Shown: positions 21,679 through 30,149 of the stretch, one piece after another | How the letters are laid out: every line of letters begins with the position of its first letter | Numbering within the stretch: position 1 is the first letter of the stretch | From: JAAZKV01 sp041659525 | Lineage (GTDB): Archaea > Iainarchaeota > Iainarchaeia > Iainarchaeales > JAAZKV01 | Length of the DNA: 64,000 bases | Direction of reading: 5' to 3' | NCBI GenBank assembly: GCA_041659525.1 | Contig: JBAZYC010000001.1 | Span: 1 to 64,000, forward strand | The notes under the pieces: model-generated | Told to the model about the DNA's origin: nothing | Databases searched by the model: none | Seen by the model: the letters and a program-made list of their open reading frames with translations, nothing else | Position numbers and translations under genes: made by a program

Positions 21679-23085
21679 TTACTGCCAACTTAGTATTGGA
21701 TAATTTCCCTCTCTTGCAACCCAGTTACTAGTATTATTTAATTTAGAAACTCCTTCCGCTCCATAATATGCATTCACATTACCATCTGTTGAAGTACACC
21801 CGTCAGATCCAGTATAATAACAATTACTTTGTCCGCTTAGTGTAGTATCCCAATAAGAAGAAGAAACAGTACTTGGGCTTTCAAAATCTAAATATCCTCC
21901 AAGACCCCCAAAAAAATCATCCCCAGTTATTTCTCCAGTAGAAAAAGAATTTGAAATTGTACTTGCTCCTGCAGAACCAACTATTCCGCCAACTCCATTT
22001 GTAGCAGCACTTACTTTCCCTATAGAATATGAATTAGTTATTTCACTCACCCATAAATAACCTACTAATCCCCCTACACTTGAACCCCCATTAACGCTCA
22101 CTGTTGAATAAGAATTTGAAAGAGTACCATAATCAAAAAGACCAAATAACCCTCCTACTATTCCTTCGCCACCAGTTAAATTTCCTGTTGAGTAAGAATT
22201 AGAAATTAAAGAAGAACTTGCTTGCCCAGCATAAGCTCCAACCCAACCTCTGCCAATTATATTTAGGTCAACCAAACCAAAATTAGTTAATTGGGAATTA
22301 TCTGTTTTACTAAACAACCCAACATAGTCGGTGTTTGGTAAATTAATATAAATTCCTGAAATATTTCTATTGTTACCATTAAAATTTCCAGTAAATGAAC
22401 TGCCTAAACCAATTGGAGAAAACCCTGCGCCAGAATTCCAAGTCCTTGTTGGATAAGCATTAATATCTGCTTTCAACTCATAACTCCAATCTAGTTGTTC
22501 TCGCATCCTATTCAAATCACTCAAAGTACAAACAGGGTGAGGAGAAGAATTTTCGTTCCAACAATCAAGAATACCTGCTGTTGTAATAGGAGAAACAACT
22601 GTTCCAACAGGACTAACATTTAATACACATTCCACTTTAGTAGTTTTAGTTAAAGTCTTAGTCAAACCACTACTTGAAACAAAAGTTATTGTATAATCAC
22701 AAGAAACTTTTGCTTGACCAGTTTGGCAAGGGCATTCTAAATCCATCGAATCCATTTCCAATGAAACTTTTTCGCCCTGAGGAATTGTTTGTGAATAAGT
22801 ATTTTCAATTCCGCTATAAGTAATCTTTGTCAGAGTAATATTTTCTCCAGAATTGTTTTGAAATCTTATAATTGAATCTCCGCTTGGATCAGTAACTGCT
22901 TCAACAACACTAATTCCACCACTAGTCAAATTACCAATTTTATCAGTAGTAGTAGAAATTTGGGTAGAAGGGGAACCAACAGAAATAGTTAACAAACTAA
23001 CAACAACTAAAGAAATAACAACAATAATGGCCAGAATAACCAAATACTCAATAGTACCCTGAGCAGAAGAATTAATTTCAACCAT
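21679..23085 (-). CDS. Class III type IV pilin-like protein with GLUG-repeat adhesin domain
   Basis: A 468-residue protein. The N-terminus SAQGTIEYLVILAIIVVISL is an archaeal class III pilin signal: cleavage before Gln, then the QxxxEYL motif and the hydrophobic assembly helix. After a Cys-containing domain (CPCQTGQAKVSCDY), residues ~190-430 contain repeats of the GLUG type (GGLVGY, GGIVGS, each followed by NSYSxGxV), known from bacterial adhesins with a beta-helix. It would be processed by the archaeal prepilin peptidase and assembled into or displayed from a pilus as an adhesive subunit (inference). Convergent with the SMC-like gene. Confidence 0.8.
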   Translation of the reverse strand: MVEINSSAQGTIEYLVILAIIVVISLVVVSLLTISVGSPSTQISTTTDKIGNLTSGGISVVEAVTDPSGDSIIRFQNNSGENITLTKITYSGIENTYSQTIPQGEKVSLEMDSMDLECPCQTGQAKVSCDYTITFVSSSGLTKTLTKTTKVECVLNVSPVGTVVSPITTAGILDCWNENSSPHPVCTLSDLNRMREQLDWSYELKADINAYPTRTWNSGAGFSPIGLGSSFTGNFNGNNRNISGIYINLPNTDYVGLFSKTDNSQLTNFGLVDLNIIGRGWVGAYAGQASSSLISNSYSTGNLTGGEGIVGGLFGLFDYGTLSNSYSTVSVNGGSSVGGLVGYLWVSEITNSYSIGKVSAATNGVGGIVGSAGASTISNSFSTGEITGDDFFGGLGGYLDFESPSTVSSSYWDTTLSGQSNCYYTGSDGCTSTDGNVNAYYGAEGVSKLNNTSNWVAREGNYPILSWQ

Positions 23086-23137
23086 AAAAAAATATCCTCA
23101 ATTTAATTATAAAAAATTATTTTTAACAAAAACCATT

Positions 23138-23201
23138 GTTAGTTCTTTTCATGGTTAATTCTTTTCATGGTTAATTCTTTTCATGGTTAGTTCTTTTCGC
23201 T
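23138..23201. repeat. 16-bp tandem repeat, four copies
   Basis: Unit GTTAATTCTTTTCATG, present at 23138, 23154, 23170 and 23186 with small changes in the outer copies. It fills the gap between the pilin gene and the Lon-like gene and touches the latter's stop codon. Confidence 0.8.
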
Positions 23202-23202
23202 T

Positions 23203-25704
23203 TTACTTCTTTTCTTTTTTGTAAGCAAATTTCTTCAAGTATTTTCTTCGCCTTGCTCGTTCAGCAGCTTCTTCTCTTTTGTCATCATCTATTTGTTCTT
23301 CAGTTCCTTTAATTTTTGGTTCTCCTCTTTTTAGAAGTTTTTTTGAAATAAATTCAAGCGGAGAGGGCATTTTGTGTTTTGCACGTTCTTCATCTTGAAC
23401 AATTCTTGTTTCGGTTTTAATATCCTCTATTTCAGCAGTTACTTGATTAACATGTTTTTCATAATCTTCAGGAATAATTAAACCAGTTCGGTAGTGTCTT
23501 CTTAAATCAACTAGCCCTTTTTCAAGCGCTCTTTGCTTTGCTCGTAAATCCTCAATCCCTAAATTTAATCTCTTTCTTCCAGCATTAACTCCTGGTTTTT
23601 TTACAAGTTCATCTTCATATCTTTTCTTCATAAAGAAGTATTCAGCGTCAGAAATCTTTTTAGCAGAAAGTGCTTTATCCAAATTTCCCAGCACTACTTC
23701 TATTTTTCCTTTTCTCACATCAAAAGTAAATTGATTTGCTTTTGATTTTGAAGCAAGTCCTAAAAGAAGAATAATAGTTACAAGTAAAATAGAAAGAACC
23801 ATTAACAACACTATCATGTATTGCGTTGGATCTTCGCGCTTTGTGTACTTAATATCAATTTGGGAATCATTAGCAATATAATCAGCTAATTTGTTAAACG
23901 CCAAGTACTCTTCAACAATGCTTTTTGCTTCAGTAATTTTTTTACTTAAGAAAATCAAATCATAACTAGTTTGAGTATTTTGAACTACATCCTCAGTTCT
24001 ACCTAATTTTTGATTAAACACTGCATTTTCATAGTAGAATTTTGCGTGGTCAAAAAACATGTTTGCCCAAATAGATTCTGAATTTGAACCAACGGTAATA
24101 TCTTTTTCAATTACACTAAATAATTCGTTTTGATCAAAGAAAGTTCTATTTGCTTCTCCTCCGATAAATGCTTCTGCAAAATAAGCATCATACAAAGCTG
24201 CAAACAAAAAATTGTTATCGTAAGAAACTTTTGCCGAATTGTATCTTCTTGTCGCCTCCGCAACTGTGCTTGGAGTAGCATTTGAATCAGTTAAAAGAGA
24301 ACTTACTTGGATTAATTTTGTTTTAACAATATTTACAAAATCCTTTGTGTAAGAAGGAACTTTTTTTGAATCATATTTTTGAGCTTGTGTTAAAAAATCC
24401 ATAGAAACATTCATCCAAGCTTCTGCTGAAACATAATCATACACTTTCGAAAAAAGCATTTCTTGTTCAGCACTTTTTTGATCATTTGGAGTTTCCCCAA
24501 TATCACTTGGCACAGAAACCATTGAAGTAGATTCTATCCCTTTAATCGCATTTTCAGCATAAGCTACTCTTTGTTGGGCCCCAATTACCCACTCAAAATC
24601 ATTTACTGAAATAAAATTCATTTTTTGTTTTAGAATTTCAAGTTCTTTTTTTAAAGCAGAGATTTTTGAGTCAAGCAAAGTAGAATCTGATTGGAGAAGA
24701 GAAGGATTCTGCGCAATTTCTTTAATTGCTCCAGCTGTTACTCTTGCATTAAATGCATAATTTGCTGCAGAGTACAAATAATTTTGATCTAAAAATCTTT
24801 GAGCCATTTCTATGCTTCTTTTAGTAGCACTGTGTCTTTGGTAGAGCTCTGCGCTTAATTGATCAGAAAGATCACTTTTTTCAAGTTCGGTTTTTGCTTC
24901 AGCTATAACTGTTTTTGCTTCTAAAATATAATTTTCTGAAATTTTTCTCATTGGAAGCAAAACAGGATCATACTCAATTGATTTTGGAACAAACATTTGA
25001 GTAGAAATATTTACATCCACTTTTATCTCTTCAATACTAGAGTAAGCATATGCTATTGCTTGTTCTATTTTGCTTACTTCAACTACTTTCATCCCTAAAT
25101 TCTTAGGAGCATATTCAAGCAAATTAACTGTTTCCATTTGCCCATTTATTTCAAGGTCAGTTATTGCTTCTCCCGCAGGAATCATAAAAAGTTTTATCCC
25201 TATTTTTGAAGCAGCTACTGATTTTGGTCCTACTCCTCCAACCATTCCAACTGAACCATCACTATTTATTGTCCCTGTCATTGCTACTGCTGAGTTGAGT
25301 GATTTTTCCGAGAGCATTGAATAAGAAAGTAGAGTCATTGCAGCCCCCGCACTTGGTCCATCTACTTCAGTGGCATTTGCTCTTATATCAAAAATAATAT
25401 CTTTGTCAGTAATTTTTGTGCTAGTTAATTTTTGAGCTATTTGAAGAGCTATGTTTCCTGTTGTTTGAGTATCTTTTCCAACTAAAGAATTTGAAACAAT
25501 AAATGCAGCTCTTCCTGTCCCCGGCATTGTGTACATGAATAAATCTGCAGCCATCCCTTTATTGTCTTCGGTTACTGCAAAAATTTTTATGTTCCCGCTT
25601 TGCAAAATCGCAAGAGTGGGAGTTAGTAATAAAACTAATAAAATTAGGACAAAGAGAGTTCTTTGGAAAAATATTTGTGCCTTATTTTGTTGCATAAATA
25701 CCAT
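23203..25704 (-). CDS. Membrane-anchored Lon-type (S16) serine protease without AAA+ domain
   Basis: An 833-residue protein. A hydrophobic N-terminal segment (residues ~15-34) is followed by a Lon proteolytic domain with Ser118 in VDGPSAGAAM and Lys161 in GGVGPKSVAASKIG, 43 residues apart as in bacterial Lon (S679/K722). A long helical region (~240-640), a second membrane helix near 650 (LLMVLSILLVTIILLL) and a charged cytoplasmic tail follow. No Walker motifs are present. The protease domain is therefore probably outside the cell and works without ATP. TATA TTTATAAA at 25747-25754. Confidence 0.82.
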   Translation of the reverse strand: MVFMQQNKAQIFFQRTLFVLILLVLLLTPTLAILQSGNIKIFAVTEDNKGMAADLFMYTMPGTGRAAFIVSNSLVGKDTQTTGNIALQIAQKLTSTKITDKDIIFDIRANATEVDGPSAGAAMTLLSYSMLSEKSLNSAVAMTGTINSDGSVGMVGGVGPKSVAASKIGIKLFMIPAGEAITDLEINGQMETVNLLEYAPKNLGMKVVEVSKIEQAIAYAYSSIEEIKVDVNISTQMFVPKSIEYDPVLLPMRKISENYILEAKTVIAEAKTELEKSDLSDQLSAELYQRHSATKRSIEMAQRFLDQNYLYSAANYAFNARVTAGAIKEIAQNPSLLQSDSTLLDSKISALKKELEILKQKMNFISVNDFEWVIGAQQRVAYAENAIKGIESTSMVSVPSDIGETPNDQKSAEQEMLFSKVYDYVSAEAWMNVSMDFLTQAQKYDSKKVPSYTKDFVNIVKTKLIQVSSLLTDSNATPSTVAEATRRYNSAKVSYDNNFLFAALYDAYFAEAFIGGEANRTFFDQNELFSVIEKDITVGSNSESIWANMFFDHAKFYYENAVFNQKLGRTEDVVQNTQTSYDLIFLSKKITEAKSIVEEYLAFNKLADYIANDSQIDIKYTKREDPTQYMIVLLMVLSILLVTIILLLGLASKSKANQFTFDVRKGKIEVVLGNLDKALSAKKISDAEYFFMKKRYEDELVKKPGVNAGRKRLNLGIEDLRAKQRALEKGLVDLRRHYRTGLIIPEDYEKHVNQVTAEIEDIKTETRIVQDEERAKHKMPSPLEFISKKLLKRGEPKIKGTEEQIDDDKREEAAERARRRKYLKKFAYKKEKK

Positions 25705-25797
25705 TGTAAAAAGTTAAATTCAGTTCATTATAATGAAGGTTTAGGTATTTATAAACTTGACTAGAAAAAGATTCAAACAAAATTAGGAAAATAAATC

Positions 25798-25830
25798 GAG
25801 GGCAGACCCACGCTGCTGCGAGGGCAGGAG
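25798..25830. repeat. Dispersed hairpin repeat, copy C
   Basis: GAGGGCAGACCC followed by GCTGCTGCGAGGGCAGG. It aligns with copy B at 17728-17760 and lies at the 3' side of RNA copy 1. Confidence 0.45.
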
Positions 25831-25968
25831 GCAGGAAGTCAAATGCAATTAAATGCGCCACACGTTGGTGAGTACGATTTCCTGCATTGCCCAAAAACCC
25901 ATACAACTTTTTTGTACAAGCTCATTTCTTTTTGAAAGCATACTTAATTTCACATAAATTTGCTTTCA
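25831..25968 (-). ncRNA. Candidate structured RNA, copy 1
   Basis: The minus-strand TATA box TTATATAA (25988-25995) predicts a 5' end near 25968. The RNA would begin with a hairpin GAAAGCA...TGCTTTC (25934-25967) and then a weaker hairpin. It ends in a domain closed by GCAGGAA/TTCCTGC (25831-25837 with 25879-25885) that contains GTACTCACC and GTGTGGCGCA. This core and the promoter are conserved in copy 2, 365 bp away, while the reading frames are not. I do not recognise the RNA family. It lies upstream of the Lon-like gene but ends before that gene's own promoter. Confidence 0.55.
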
Positions 25969-26113
25969 CCTACATTATATGTTCAACTTATATAAATACT
26001 TAACCAAAACTTTGTCACTAATCCAAATTTGTTTTTGTAAAACTTAGACAAATGTACGAAAAAAATAAATTAAAAGAAAATTTTTTGATTTAAAGTGTAG
26101 ATTCTTATTAAGC

Positions 26114-26196
26114 AAATATTCGGAGGGTAGACCCTCCATCCAATAAATATTCGGAGGGTAGACCCTCCATCCAATAAATATTCGGAGGGTAGAGCG
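26114..26196. repeat. 31-bp tandem repeat with perfect hairpins
   Basis: A unit of 31 bp starting at 26114, 26145 and 26176 (third copy partial). Each unit contains GGAGGGTAGACCCTCC, a perfect 6-bp stem with a TAGA loop. It abuts the 3' side of RNA copy 2 and may act as a multiple terminator or 3' stabilising structure. Confidence 0.8.
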
Positions 26197-26334
26197 CAGG
26201 AACTTAATACAGATAAGAGTGCGCCACACGTTGGTGAGTACGGTTTCCTGCGTTGCCCCCAAACTTGTACAATTTCTTATACAAGCCCCATTTCATTTTG
26301 AAAGCACACTCACTTTCACATGAATTTGCTTTCA
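26195..26334 (-). ncRNA. Candidate structured RNA, copy 2
   Basis: A paralogue of the RNA at 25831-25968. The TATA box TTTATATAAG and about 60 bp upstream of it (including CTTTGTCACTAATCC) match copy 1. The first stem GAAAGCA/TGCTTTC is at 26300-26333. The second hairpin is CTTGTA/TACAAG. The closing stem is CGCAGGAA/TTCCTGCG (26195-26202 with 26245-26252), one pair longer than in copy 1. The loop sequence GTACTCACC...GTGTGGCGCA is identical. AT-rich sequence without genes lies between 26430 and 26550. Confidence 0.55.
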
Positions 26335-26553
26335 TATGTACTGCTGCTTACCTTATATAAATATTTAACTAAAACTTTGTCACTAATCCAAATTTATTCT
26401 CTAAAAAATTAGACGATTGTACGGAAAAGAAGTTAAAAATTCAAGTAAATTTTTTAATTAAAAAAAATAAATTTAGTTAAAAATTAATTAGAAATTAAAT
26501 TAAAAATTAGTTTTAAAATTAAAAATTTGTAAAAGTAGTTTTTCGCATAATTA

Positions 26554-26573
26554 AGTGCGGGTTTAACCGCACT
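26554..26573 (-). terminator. Terminator of the L1-L10-L12 operon
   Basis: AGTGCGG and CCGCACT pair around a 6-nt loop, with an outer TTCGC/GCGAA extension and A/T-rich flanks. It is 50 bp past the L12 stop. Confidence 0.6.
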
Positions 26574-26622
26574 CAAAAAGCGAATAAGCATACATTAGGT
26601 GAAAGCTTCTTGTTCAGATTAT

Positions 26623-26913
26623 TTATCCGAATAGTGCGCCTAAACCAGCTGCTGCTTCTTCTTCTGTTTTCTTGTTTTCTTCTTCGTGTTTCTCTTCTAC
26701 CGGTGCTGCGCCTGCGCTAGGAGCTGCAACTGCTGCAACTGCTGCTTTAGCTATAGCATCGTCTATGCTTATGTTCTTCAATGAAGCTATCATTGCTTTA
26801 ACTTTAGTTGCTTCGAATTCAACGTGAGCTGATTTCAAAACACCTTCAACGTTTGCTTCAGTAACTTCTTGTTTGTTTGAATGAAGTAACATTGCTGCGT
26901 ATATGTATTGCAT
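26623..26913 (-). CDS. rpl12: Ribosomal protein L12 / P1
   Basis: A 96-residue acidic stalk protein: helical dimerisation domain (MQYIYAAMLLHSNKQEVTE), Ala-rich hinge (AVAAVAAPSAGAAP), Glu/Lys-rich tail and the C-terminal GLGALFG that recruits translation GTPases. ATG 26913 follows GAGAGGTGA; an in-frame codon 15 nt upstream is not needed. Last gene of the L1-L10-L12 operon, 11 bp after L10. Confidence 0.95.
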   Translation of the reverse strand: MQYIYAAMLLHSNKQEVTEANVEGVLKSAHVEFEATKVKAMIASLKNISIDDAIAKAAVAAVAAPSAGAAPVEEKHEEENKKTEEEAAAGLGALFG

Positions 26914-26939
26914 ACTTTCACCTCTCAAATATAATTCAT

Positions 26940-27725
26940 TTATTGTGCCGGTACTTGTGAGTCAACTGCTTTTTGAAGAGCGCTTGCCTCTCTTTGTGCC
27001 TTAACAACTATCAATTCTGTTGATTCACTATTGAATATTTCTGCGTTCACCGCTAAGTTCATTGCTTGTTGGTGTGCTAGTACGAACTTGTTGAACAATT
27101 CTTCTTCATCCACATCAAGTGCGTCTGCTGAGTAGAACTCGTTCTCGTTCAGATCAAGTACTCCAATTATTTTCATTCCAATTTTAATTGGTTTAATATT
27201 TAATTTACCTAAAACATCAGCAACTTCTTTTTTAATTGGTTCTCCTTTCTTTGCAACTACTTTATCAGAAGCGATTGCAATTGTTGCTCCTGCAACTTTA
27301 ACAACTAATCCAGCTGCTTTTAGTGTTGACAATGCTGGTCCTGGAGGAAGACCTGTGTCTCCTGCTTGAACTAAAATATCCATGTCTGCAATATCGTTTT
27401 CTTTAGCTGCAGCACTACCCTTGTTTTTCTTTACGAATGAAAACAATTCAAAAGGGTTTATTGTTGAGAATATTACAAGAACACTCTTTGAAACGTAAGC
27501 GTCTAATTTTTTTGTGTCAATTCCTGATTCAGCTAAAGCTTTTTGAACTACTCTTGTCTTTGCTACTCTTAGTTCAGCTTTTCCGTGTAATCTTTTTCTT
27601 AAAACAGAAACAATATTTGCTGGTAATTTTTCAAGAGTTGCTATAGCAATAACTTTGTGTGTCTTAGCTAATTTTGCAAGTTCTTGTCTCTTATTTGCTT
27701 TCCAAACTTTTGTGTGTGATGTCAT
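26940..27725 (-). CDS. rplP0: Ribosomal protein L10 / P0
   Basis: 261 residues. The rRNA-binding domain is at the N-terminus, an inserted domain carries AGDTGLPPGPALSTLKAAG, and the C-terminal helical spine binds L12 dimers. The acidic GFGLFD-type tail found in many archaeal P0 proteins is absent (it ends DSQVPAQ). Its start overlaps the L1 stop by 4 nt (ATGA-type coupling). Confidence 0.95.
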   Translation of the reverse strand: MTSHTKVWKANKRQELAKLAKTHKVIAIATLEKLPANIVSVLRKRLHGKAELRVAKTRVVQKALAESGIDTKKLDAYVSKSVLVIFSTINPFELFSFVKKNKGSAAAKENDIADMDILVQAGDTGLPPGPALSTLKAAGLVVKVAGATIAIASDKVVAKKGEPIKKEVADVLGKLNIKPIKIGMKIIGVLDLNENEFYSADALDVDEEELFNKFVLAHQQAMNLAVNAEIFNSESTELIVVKAQREASALQKAVDSQVPAQ

Positions 27726-28402
27726 TGTTTGTCACCTGCTTCGTTTGCTTCTTCACCAATTTTTACTGGTGCACTCATAGTCATTTTTATGTAAGCGTTC
27801 TTTATGTTTTGTTTCTTTTGTGGTAATGAATTCATTACTGCATCGTAAACTGCAAGCATGTTTTCAGCTATGTCAGCGTCCTTCATTCCTTCTCTTCCGA
27901 TTAGTGAATGAACAACAGGCATGAATTTTCCTTTTTTGTTTGAAACAGTAATTTGTGTTCTTGCTTTAGCCAAAGCTTCATCGAAACTAGCAGCACTCAA
28001 AATTGGTTTAGGCATTTTTCCTTTAGGAGCCAATTGTTGACCCATAAATTTTGCAACTGTAAGCATTGTTGGTCCTTCAGCAAATAAAGCATCGAAACTC
28101 ATTAATTCTGCAAATTTAACTTTGTCTTTAGCCAGTGATTCTATTTCTTTGTCCATTATTACTTTGTCAACTTTTCCTTTAACAGAATCAGCTAATTCAT
28201 CAGTCTTAGCAAAAACAGCAACTTTTCCAGATCCTTTTCCAGTTGGAACAGGTAAAACAACTTTAACATTAACTTGGTTAACAGTCTTCTTCATATCAAG
28301 ACCGGTAAAATTAATCATTAATTCTACTGATTGAGTAAATTTTCTTTTTGGTGCAATTTCGTGCAATTTCTTAAGTGCATTCAATGCTTGATCTTTTCTC
28401 AT
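27722..28402 (-). CDS. rpl1: Ribosomal protein L1
   Basis: 226 residues with the L1 signature around the GPTMLTVAKFMGQQLAPKGK region. It binds 23S rRNA in the L1 stalk and in archaea commonly represses its own mRNA. The ATG at 28402 lies 6 nt after GGAAGGTG; the upstream GTG at 28411 falls inside that ribosome site. First gene of L1-L10-L12. Confidence 0.95.
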   Translation of the reverse strand: MRKDQALNALKKLHEIAPKRKFTQSVELMINFTGLDMKKTVNQVNVKVVLPVPTGKGSGKVAVFAKTDELADSVKGKVDKVIMDKEIESLAKDKVKFAELMSFDALFAEGPTMLTVAKFMGQQLAPKGKMPKPILSAASFDEALAKARTQITVSNKKGKFMPVVHSLIGREGMKDADIAENMLAVYDAVMNSLPQKKQNIKNAYIKMTMSAPVKIGEEANEAGDKQ

Positions 28403-28508
28403 ACTAAACACCTTCCACCGAAGTGGTATCGTCAGACAACGTCTAACAGCGGCCTAATAAAATTAGGCTTTATTATAAGTAAAAAACACACTGAAAGGTT
28501 TATAAAGC
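28403..28508 (-). promoter_or_regulatory. Promoter and structured leader of the L1 operon (possible L1 autoregulation)
   Basis: The minus-strand TATA TTTATAAA near 28500 predicts a leader of about 70-75 nt. The leader folds into GTTAGAC/GTCTGAC and a CCAC-TTCG-GTGG tetraloop hairpin placed directly before the ribosome site. Archaeal L1 is known to bind such a structure in its own leader. That this is the L1 site is an inference from position and fold. Confidence 0.45.
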
Positions 28509-28677
28509 TTAAGCCCGAGCCCTCTAAAAAACAATAAAAAAAGTAAAAAACGGAGTAAAAAAAATACTATTAACAAAAAAATAACTTTGGAAAATAAACA
28601 AAAAAAATAAATTACAAAAGAGATTAATAAAAAAAATTAAAAAAAAAGAAAAATGAAACACTAAACTATTCTTTTAT

Positions 28678-28724
28678 ATCAAAAGCATTGCTTTTGATAG
28701 AAGTAAAACTCATTCGAGTTTTAC
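28678..28724 (-). terminator. Double hairpin after L11
   Basis: Two perfect hairpins in a row: GTAAAACTC/GAGTTTTAC (28703-28724), which includes the L11 stop codon, and ATCAAAAGC/GCTTTTGAT (28678-28698). The ~300 bp between here and the L1 leader are A/T-rich with no gene I can support. Confidence 0.6.
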
Positions 28725-29191
28725 TGAAGTTCAGCGTCCCATTTACCAGCGTTAACTGCTTTTTGTGCATCTCGTGCTTTCATTCCTTCAATAGTTACTC
28801 CCATTGAGTCGCATGAGCCGATTACTTCTTTAGCACATTTCTTCATTGTTGTTGCGTTCAATTTGTCATATTTTGTTTTAGCAATCAAAACAACTTGTTT
28901 GATTGTCAAGTTACCCATTACATCTGTCTTTGGGTTAGCTGCTCCTTTAGCTGCTTTTGATTCTTTTTTAATCAAAGCACTAATTGGAGGTAATCCAACT
29001 TCAATGTCAAATGATTTGTCTTTGTTAATTTTTATTGTTACTGGAACTTTCATTCCTGATAAAGCAGCTGTTTTTTCATTTATTTTTGCAACTACTTCTC
29101 CTATATTTACTCCAGTTGGTCCTAGAGCTGGCCCTAGTGGAGCTCCTGCAGAAGCGTGTCCTGCGTCAACCATTACTTTCAATTCACCCAT
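28721..29191 (-). CDS. rpl11: Ribosomal protein L11
   Basis: 156 residues. The N-terminal domain has the proline-rich switch GAPLGPALGPTGVNIGEVV and the C-terminal domain has the rRNA-binding KEVIGSCDSMGVTIEG. It forms the GTPase-associated centre with L10. Downstream of spt5 in the SecE-Spt5-L11 order typical of archaea; GGTGAA precedes the start. Confidence 0.96.
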   Translation of the reverse strand: MGELKVMVDAGHASAGAPLGPALGPTGVNIGEVVAKINEKTAALSGMKVPVTIKINKDKSFDIEVGLPPISALIKKESKAAKGAANPKTDVMGNLTIKQVVLIAKTKYDKLNATTMKKCAKEVIGSCDSMGVTIEGMKARDAQKAVNAGKWDAELQ

Positions 29192-29249
29192 TTTTGTTCA
29201 CCTTTGTTTTGTTTTTTGAAGCTTATCCTATTTTGCGTAACTATAAATT

Positions 29250-29268
29250 AGTGGTACTTAGTACCACT
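29250..29268 (-). terminator. Palindrome between spt5 and L11
   Basis: AGTGGTAC-TTA-GTACCACT, a perfect hairpin 22 bp past the spt5 stop. It may terminate or attenuate transcription into L11. Confidence 0.45.
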
Positions 29269-29289
29269 CAACAATCCTTCTTACCAATT

Positions 29290-29727
29290 TTATTGAATTA
29301 CTTTAATATTCTCTGCCTTAATAGTCACAGGGATTTTTACTGCTGCTTCTAGTAATTCTACTGTTACTTCTTCTTTTGCTTGGTTTACTCTTGTAATCTT
29401 TGCTTTTTCACCTTTGAATGGACCTGAAATTATTTCTACTTTCATTCCTTCGCTTAGTGTCTTCATTAGTGGCTTTGATTCAAGTAATCCGCTTAATTCT
29501 TCAATGTTAACTGCCCCTTTAACAATTCCGCTTCCCTTAATGTGAGGAGTGTCTGTTATTCCTCTTCTTAGAGTAATTTCATTGTCAGCTTCAATTAGAA
29601 TATATCCTTTTAATCCAGGAACAACTGCAATTGAGTAAATATTTAGTTCTTCTTTAGCAATTTTTGAGCTTAGTATGTCTACCACTAATTGTTCTTGCCC
29701 TACTGTTGTTCTTACCGGAAAAATCAT
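29290..29727 (-). CDS. spt5: Transcription elongation factor Spt5 (NusG-like)
   Basis: 145 residues: an NGN domain (start MIFPVRTTVGQEQLVVDIL) followed by a KOW motif (GMKVEIISGPFKGEKAKITRV). It clamps RNA polymerase and pairs with Spt4 (not in the window). GGTGG precedes the ATG. Confidence 0.95.
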   Translation of the reverse strand: MIFPVRTTVGQEQLVVDILSSKIAKEELNIYSIAVVPGLKGYILIEADNEITLRRGITDTPHIKGSGIVKGAVNIEELSGLLESKPLMKTLSEGMKVEIISGPFKGEKAKITRVNQAKEEVTVELLEAAVKIPVTIKAENIKVIQ

Positions 29728-29898
29728 TTAACCACCTAAATATCAATTTTAAAAAATCTTAATTTCTTCGCCCAGCTAAGTGCCGGATTATACAAATGCT
29801 CCTTTGAAACATTTAAAAACCTGCTCTTTAGGAGCAAAAACTAAAATGAAAAAACTAACTTTTTTTCAAAAAATTAAAAAAAAGTTTTTTGGAATTGT

Positions 29899-30084
29899 TT
29901 AGAATCCAATTCCAGTTAGTGCGAAGAATAAGTAAATAATAAATCCAATTATTCCTATTACTATTATTCCAAGTGCAACAATTATAGTCATTCTTTTGTA
30001 CTCTTCAGGAGTAGGTTTTTTTGAAACCAAAAATATTCTCTTTGCATCTGCAACAAAATTTCCAACTAATTCAACAACATTCAT
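29899..30084 (-). CDS. secE: Protein translocase subunit SecE
   Basis: 61 residues with an amphipathic N-terminal helix containing KKPTPEEYKRM and one membrane helix (IIVALGIIVIGIIGFIIYLF). It is the small essential clamp around SecY. The position before spt5 is the conserved archaeal and bacterial context. Confidence 0.93.
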   Translation of the reverse strand: MNVVELVGNFVADAKRIFLVSKKPTPEEYKRMTIIVALGIIVIGIIGFIIYLFFALTGIGF

Positions 30085-30149
30085 TCGCTCACCTAATACT
30101 AAAAAGAGTAACTGAAATGTTTAAAAATAAGCCTAGACCCTTATAATTC

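Noticed and set aside
26114..26196. Possible CRISPR array
   Set aside because: The units are contiguous 31-bp tandem repeats without variable spacers and no cas genes are nearby.
25682..26262. Two minus-strand open frames (25682-25906 and 26044-26262) across the RNA locus
   Set aside because: They cover homologous DNA but in different frames, so coding is not what is conserved; they include promoter and hairpin sequence.
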